Assembly: GCA_951230915.1 (NCBI GenBank)
Contig: OX579642.1
Coordinates: 5,642,001 to 5,706,000 of the forward strand
Reading direction: 5' to 3'
Origin: Antitrichia curtipendula
Taxonomy: Eukaryota > Streptophyta > Bryopsida > Hypnales > Leucodontaceae
DNA length: 64,000 nt
Shown here: one piece after another, positions 58,886-64,000 of the stretch
How the letters are laid out: each line of letters starts with the position of its first letter
Position numbering within the stretch: the stretch's first letter is position 1
Position numbers and translations under genes: made by a program
Notes under the pieces: generated by a model
Databases searched by the model: none
Told to the model about the DNA's origin: nothing
The model's input: only the letters and a program-made list of their open reading frames with translations

Positions 58886-59655
58886 TTTACTTATCACGGT
58901 TTACTATTCACGTGAAAAGGGCTAATTAAGGAAATCAACGCTAATAAGGAGGAAACACCAAGTATTGATTCAAAAACTCACCTCGTCACTACCGATGTCG
59001 GAAATATGCTCGTCCGCATCCGTGTGCACATTTCCATACTCCATGGTAGTCTTTGGGTTGTGGGAATCTCTCCCAAGCTCACTGCTTATTCTTCGGACAA
59101 TTAGTACACCCGTGTGATCTAACTTCTCCTTTCCTTTCCTCTCCCTTTCTCTTTCCTTTTCTTTCCCTTCTTCTCTTTTACACTAGTACTATTCTACCTA
59201 CTCTTTTATGGACGTCTTACAACTATAGATTCGAACCCCAAGGAGGTATTAATGTCTCTCCTACTCTCTTACACGACCTTGTCTTCGTGTCATCCTAATC
59301 CTCCTCCTAATGTTTACTATGAATTCCCAAGATTTCCTTCTCTAAACCCGCCTAGCCTAACCTAGGTCACTATTTATCATCTCTCTCACCTAATTTGCCC
59401 ATATAGCCATCCCCTCCTTTCCTCCTCCTTCCATCTTTGAGTGCTTTTGCAGGTTCTTGGACGGACGATTTACCTTACTTGGAGATTTAGCTAGAACTGG
59501 ACCCCATCTTTTCTTCCTTTCTTCTCTCGATCGTTACCTTGTTGATATTTTGTGTCAAAAACGAGCCCGACTCCCCACTTGGACTCTAACTTCAAGTAGC
59601 CTTGTATTTGATCTTTTTAGACTCTGATTTTTGATATTGGTAACCAGTTTTTTCA
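58886..59655. other. Pyrimidine-rich non-coding DNA
   Basis: This includes a TTTCCTTTCCTCTCCCTTTC-type run near 59,130. No gene was recognised. Confidence 0.45.
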
Positions 59656-59885
59656 AGCCCCTGGATTGTCCCGACTCCCCTTGTGATCTGGACTGCTCGA
59701 CTCCCCTTGTAACTGGACTCTCCCGACTCCATGGCGATTGGACTCTCCCGACTCCCCCTGTGACTATACTCTCCCGACCCCCTGGTGACCGGACTCTGCC
59801 CAAGTTTCCTTGTGACTGCACTGTCTCGACTTCCTTCGTAATCTGGACTACTCTTGACTCCCCCTGCTGATCTGGACTTCTGATT
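59656..59885. repeat. GC-richer ~30-bp minisatellite
   Basis: About seven diverged units of the type CTCCCGACTCCCCNTGTGACTGGA occur in tandem. Open frames across it are repeat artefacts. Confidence 0.8.
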
Positions 59886-60079
59886 TGTAAATTAAAGGAC
59901 TGAACTGGGTAGTTAGGCTAGGGACACAAAATAAAAAGGAACAATAATGGGACACCTGGAAACAAAGGAAAAAAAAAAGAACAAAACCAAAATCCTTATG
60001 ATTAGTTTAGGAGGTATTTGGGGTTCTAGTATTCTTACTAGCGGATGGTTATATTGTTTCAACTAGTTTTTGAACCTCT

Positions 60080-60270
60080 TGGATATTTGGACACTAACGA
60101 TCATATCTCCACGTGGATATTTGGACACTAAGGTAGAAGGGTGTTTGGAATCTTGTAAAAAATGCCAAACTTTTCTAGGCCCCAAAGTCAAAGCTTCGCC
60201 GTTCCAAGGATAACTAAAAAAATGCCAAACTTTTCTGGGTGCTACAGTCAAAGCTCCGCCGTTCCCGAGG
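60080..60270. repeat. Short direct repeats
   Basis: GGATATTTGGACACTAA is duplicated (about 60,080 and 60,116). A 60-bp unit with AAAAAATGCCAAACTTTTCT and GTCAAAGCT-CGCCGTTCC is duplicated (about 60,158 and 60,219). Confidence 0.75.
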
Positions 60271-61756
60271 GGGGTACCCGTAGCCAAGTGATGGTTAGAC
60301 AAAGGGAAAGTGAGAGATACACGTAGAGAATGCTCATGGAGAAGCCAAAGCTTCGCCAACAACGGAGGGATCCATACAACGATAGGGATGGTTAGACAAC
60401 GGTAAAACACTTGACTTAAGAGAACACACATGAGTTAGTATAGCAAGGCAAGGCAAATGACTCACACTCTAAAGGCCCCCAATGGCGGCATACGCCAAGA
60501 CACTAGAGGGGGTGGCTTTAGGATTAGTAGCAAACATAAAAGATTTTTAAAACACAAGGGTTAGTTCGTAAGAGTGTCTATAAAACACAAGAGAACAATC
60601 AAGGAGTACACAAGGCAAGATAGAAGGACCCCCAAGGACCTTCAAAGCTTAAAAAACAACAACAAAAGGAGCAAAAAGTGCTCCAAAAACACCGTAGAGG
60701 TTTTTGGCTTCAAACGCCAAAATATCCAAAATAACTTGGACCCACGGACCCAAAACAAGAATTGGGGGTGTTCTAGAAAGGAAAATGGGGACCTTAAATA
60801 GGTTTCCAAGGCCCCACTCCTCCCTCAAGAGTTCTAAGGTAACCTTATCAACTTGGATTTTCATCCTAATCCTACAAAACTACTTTTACCTATCTACGCT
60901 GGACCAACCTCCTAACTTTTGGAGATTAACTCCAATCGTCAAACGGATTGCGCCGTTGGCTCGAGATCGCCGTGTTTAGTCCAAGCCCCCCCTTCACCCC
61001 CACCCCCCGGGGGTCTCACTCTTAGATAGGACAAAGTAGGACAAAACTTTAAAGCAATGAATAGTGTTGGAGGGATGAAGTTGTCTGTGAGCACTTTCTG
61101 TAATTGAAGTCCTGATTTGTAAGCTGAGCAGTCTACGATGAACTTGCTTTGTATACAATGCACACATCAACTAGCATTAATTCCATACCATCATGTTGGC
61201 AGGGCACAATTTAAATACTTCGAGCAAGATTGAAGTCTGGAAGATTGAATTTCCTCAAATTTAAACTCAAAATTGCCTTTGGCTACTAATTTCATGAGGA
61301 TACCAAAAACAAAAAATTGTACTTGAAAAAATATGATTCGCCTGATTAGCATCTTCAGAGGGAACAACATATGCATCCAAGCCTTTGTTATAAGCATCTT
61401 TTGTAAATTCTTTCGTCAAGTTTGCCAATTTCTCATCTGGAGGAAAATCTTTTGATTACCCTTGCACACTCCCCTTTATCCCTTAAGGTAGGAACCCCCA
61501 AAATGGCACCTGACCCTAAAGCGCCATCTACAGGTTGTGTACATTTCCAAAATCAGTTATGTACCTATTTGGATGGAGCGCTTTCAGAAACAAACTTTGA
61601 TCCTTAATAACTTTTGCATACAATGTCCAAATGCCACGTTCTTTGGTACGTTGGAACCTCCTTTCACTTGCCAACAAGAATACATGAAAATTTGACCAGT
61701 CTAATAGTAGTAACTAGGCTCAGTAGCAAAAAGTGGCGGTTTTGGGTGTACCCACC
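60271..61756. other. Intergenic DNA without recognised genes
   Basis: A C-rich tract (about 60,985-61,012) is the only notable feature. Short open frames lack motifs. Confidence 0.5.
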
Positions 61757-61760
61757 TTAA

Positions 61761-62625
61761 GTTCCTTGACTATGTTTTTACCAAAAACGCTCCAAAGCTG
61801 CCATGATTTCTAGTACAAGTACCAAATATTAGAAGAAGAATAAGAAGAATTTGGACACATGCAACCATAGGATCTTGTATTGTACTGACTTGAGAACATG
61901 TGGAAGAAATTTCAGAAATTTCCACTATGTGGAATGCAAGATATGAGCTTTTGAAATCACAAAAATTCTTTTTTTGGCCTTGTAAAAAATCAGACTGGTG
62001 CACTTTACAAACTCACATTTTTATGAAAAACTGTCCCAAATGGTAGTGCTTATTTGGATTCATTCTTCAAGGCAAGTTGGCTATATGCTTGAAAATTCTC
62101 ACTTCATTTGGAATTGTATGACATATAGGAAAAAAAATAGTAAGTAGAAAGAAGTAGGAAATGATTCAAAGTATAAAATTGTTAAGAATTTAGTTATGAA
62201 ATTGAAAAATTCCAATTGCTATGGTTGCATTGTTGTAATAAACAATCTACATTATATGACATTATTTTTTTCAAATTCATAACTGAAAATTGAGTAAGAT
62301 AAAAGACTTCAAAGTTTGCCGTAGAGTAGAGAATCCACAATTGCCTACAAACTAAACTCCTCCTAATTTTCATCTCATTGATCAAAATGGAATGATTCAA
62401 AGCTTTCCACGTATACAAAAATCTATAAAATCAAGTTCAAATTTTTTTTTTTGAAAAAAGTGATTTTTTCTAATCTGCCTATATTACCTATTTACAAAAA
62501 GTAACATGTTCATCTTCGTCCACACTATCTATTAAAGTTTGGGCCCAAAATATAGAAATCTCCAGTCACATGTACCTGCCTAAAATTGCTATGTTGCTAA
62601 ATTCAACATGCTAGTCCTTCAAGGG
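61761..62625 (+). mobile_element. Family D element, copy 2
   Basis: This is collinear with 50046-50990: CTTGACTATGTTTTTACC, an AAAACGCTC string, AGGATCTTGTATT, ATTTCAGAAATTTCCAC, ATAGGAAAAAAA-TAGTAAGTAGAAAG. It ends CCTTCAAGGG followed by TTAA (62626-62629). The left end has TTAA at 61757 but a decayed terminal repeat. Confidence 0.7.
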
Positions 62626-62629
62626 TTAA

Positions 62630-64000
62630 AACCTTCCCAACATGCTCCCTTCCAATTCTCATACTCCCAATTTCAACAAGCAGGTTCAATTTCTTCCCAT
62701 GGACAACATGATTTTTACCACCACCCAAATTTCATGCAAGGTTCCATTTTGGGACCAGAAGTGTGAAGCATCATTGTTGCTAGGACTAAAAAAATAGGGT
62801 GGGCATGTGGGACAACAATTTGCCCATGATCTTTGCTTTGGTCATAGTGGTCGTTCCACTTCAAACCATGAACTAAGACACTACTTTCGTATTTTGAAAA
62901 AGAGACTCAATTGTTTTCATATTTATTGCATCATCAAAATGAAAAGAAACATATCAAATCAAACAATCATATTACAATTGATTGGAAAAAATTTGCAATA
63001 CAATGGAAATATTATTGTCAGGTAGAAAATTGCCTTGGAAATTTTAAATTCCTTTATACAAGATCAATTTCAATTTGGAAAAAAAAGAAAAAGATGAAGA
63101 CAAAAGAAGAAAACATAAAATGTAGTAGATGTTATATGCACTCATGTTAGAATTTATGTGTATTTCATTTAATATATAGATTTATTATACAATGATTTTG
63201 AGAAATTAGTTGTCATGTTGATGCTTTTTACAAAGCATTGGTTTTCATTTACGTATATTCCTATTTGAACACATATTTCTTTTAGAAACAAAATGATAAG
63301 TTTTATTGCAATCCTTTTATATTTCTTCACTTCACTATATGATTTCATTTATTTTCACTTTCCTTTAGATAACTTCATTCATTATATAGAAGTTATAATA
63401 ATAATTGATTGGTTGATTTAATATTTTTAATGAATTTATCATTATTGGTTTTTTTCTTCAATAATGCAAAATGATTTAATATTTTATTTTAATTTTCCAA
63501 CATCCTAATAAAAAAATAATGATAATTTCTTTTAATATTTTTCATTACATTGAAATATATATAGCACATTGAACATTGTTTTAGAATAATCAGTTTTTAA
63601 ATTTTTAAATCATGTTATAATAATTTAGAAAATATTGAACTAATTTAAGAATTTAATTCAAAACTTTTCTTCTGCTTAAATACAAGGATATTTTTGTTAT
63701 TATCTTTTTTTAAATTTAACATAAATGTGATTTTTTCAAGTTCAACTATAAACAATTTGTGTGGCATTGTGCACTTATCCAAGTATTTTATGTGATTAAT
63801 TTGTGTATTTTTTTAATTTTTATTCTTGAAAATAATTTATCCATAATTACATTAAATCTACAAAAACACAAGTCAATTGAAAATCTATGACTTTTACACT
63901 TAAGAACCAAAATTGCAAGATGACTTTGGTGCATTCCTACTCTTTGAGAGCTTTTTGAGCTTTTCTACTCTTTGAGAGCCCCAAATTAGCTAGGATAGGT
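62630..64000. other. AT-rich intergenic DNA
   Basis: Nothing beyond short random frames. The right 800 bases are extremely AT-rich. Confidence 0.55.

Noticed and set aside
59631..59870. 79- and 88-codon frames on both strands as small proteins
   Set aside because: They are translations of the minisatellite.

Overview
The window is nuclear DNA of a land plant. It has intron-rich genes with GT-AG introns, plant versions of conserved eukaryotic proteins, AT-rich intergenic DNA, and a nested layer of plant-type transposable elements. Introns are mostly 0.1-1 kb. The mix of a full-length YVH1/DUSP12 phosphatase, Ty3/gypsy and LINE relics and a WRKY-GCM1-type MULE suggests a bryophyte-grade plant, but this is inference and the species cannot be named from sequence alone.

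Layout. Positions 1-27,000 hold four housekeeping genes: the 5' exon of an acidic-linker protein disulfide isomerase (minus, running off the left edge), a complete 20S proteasome beta subunit of the PBD/PSMB2 type (plus, 4 exons), a complete RPAP3-like R2TP co-chaperone (minus, 11 exons) and a complete YVH1/DUSP12-type dual-specificity phosphatase (plus, 7 exons, first intron GC-AG). Between them lie two 318-bp MITEs and a 2.6-kb non-coding segment studded with CCAANTTGG-like motifs.

Positions 28,000-56,000 are a nest of transposable elements. A degraded Ty3/gypsy retrotransposon on the minus strand (primer-binding site near 51,430, polypurine tract near 30,215) has been interrupted at least three times. 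A TTAA-flanked element sits in its leader ORF, a 285-bp MITE sits in its integrase, and a 12.2-kb DNA transposon sits in the integrase zinc-binding domain. The 12.2-kb element has terminal inverted repeats and a 10-bp target-site duplication. Right of this are an inverted relative of the CCAANTTGG segment, a broken LINE and several minisatellites.

The standout is the 12.2-kb element (31,480-43,664). It carries two divergently transcribed multi-exon genes: a MULE-family transposase with a WRKY-GCM1-type zinc finger and a C-terminal SWIM finger, and an approximately 1,100-1,240-aa protein. The second protein joins a ParB-like DGNHR domain to a circularly permuted (beta-class) DNA-methyltransferase-like domain, an arrangement known from prokaryotes and phages. 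One intron of the second gene holds nine copies of a palindrome-like GCCGTCAACGGC motif. Two other introns hold near-perfect 125-130-bp hairpins. My working idea is a transposon that brings its own DNA-modification or DNA-partition-like factor together with candidate binding sites. The gene structures come directly from reading frames and splice sites; the functions are inference.
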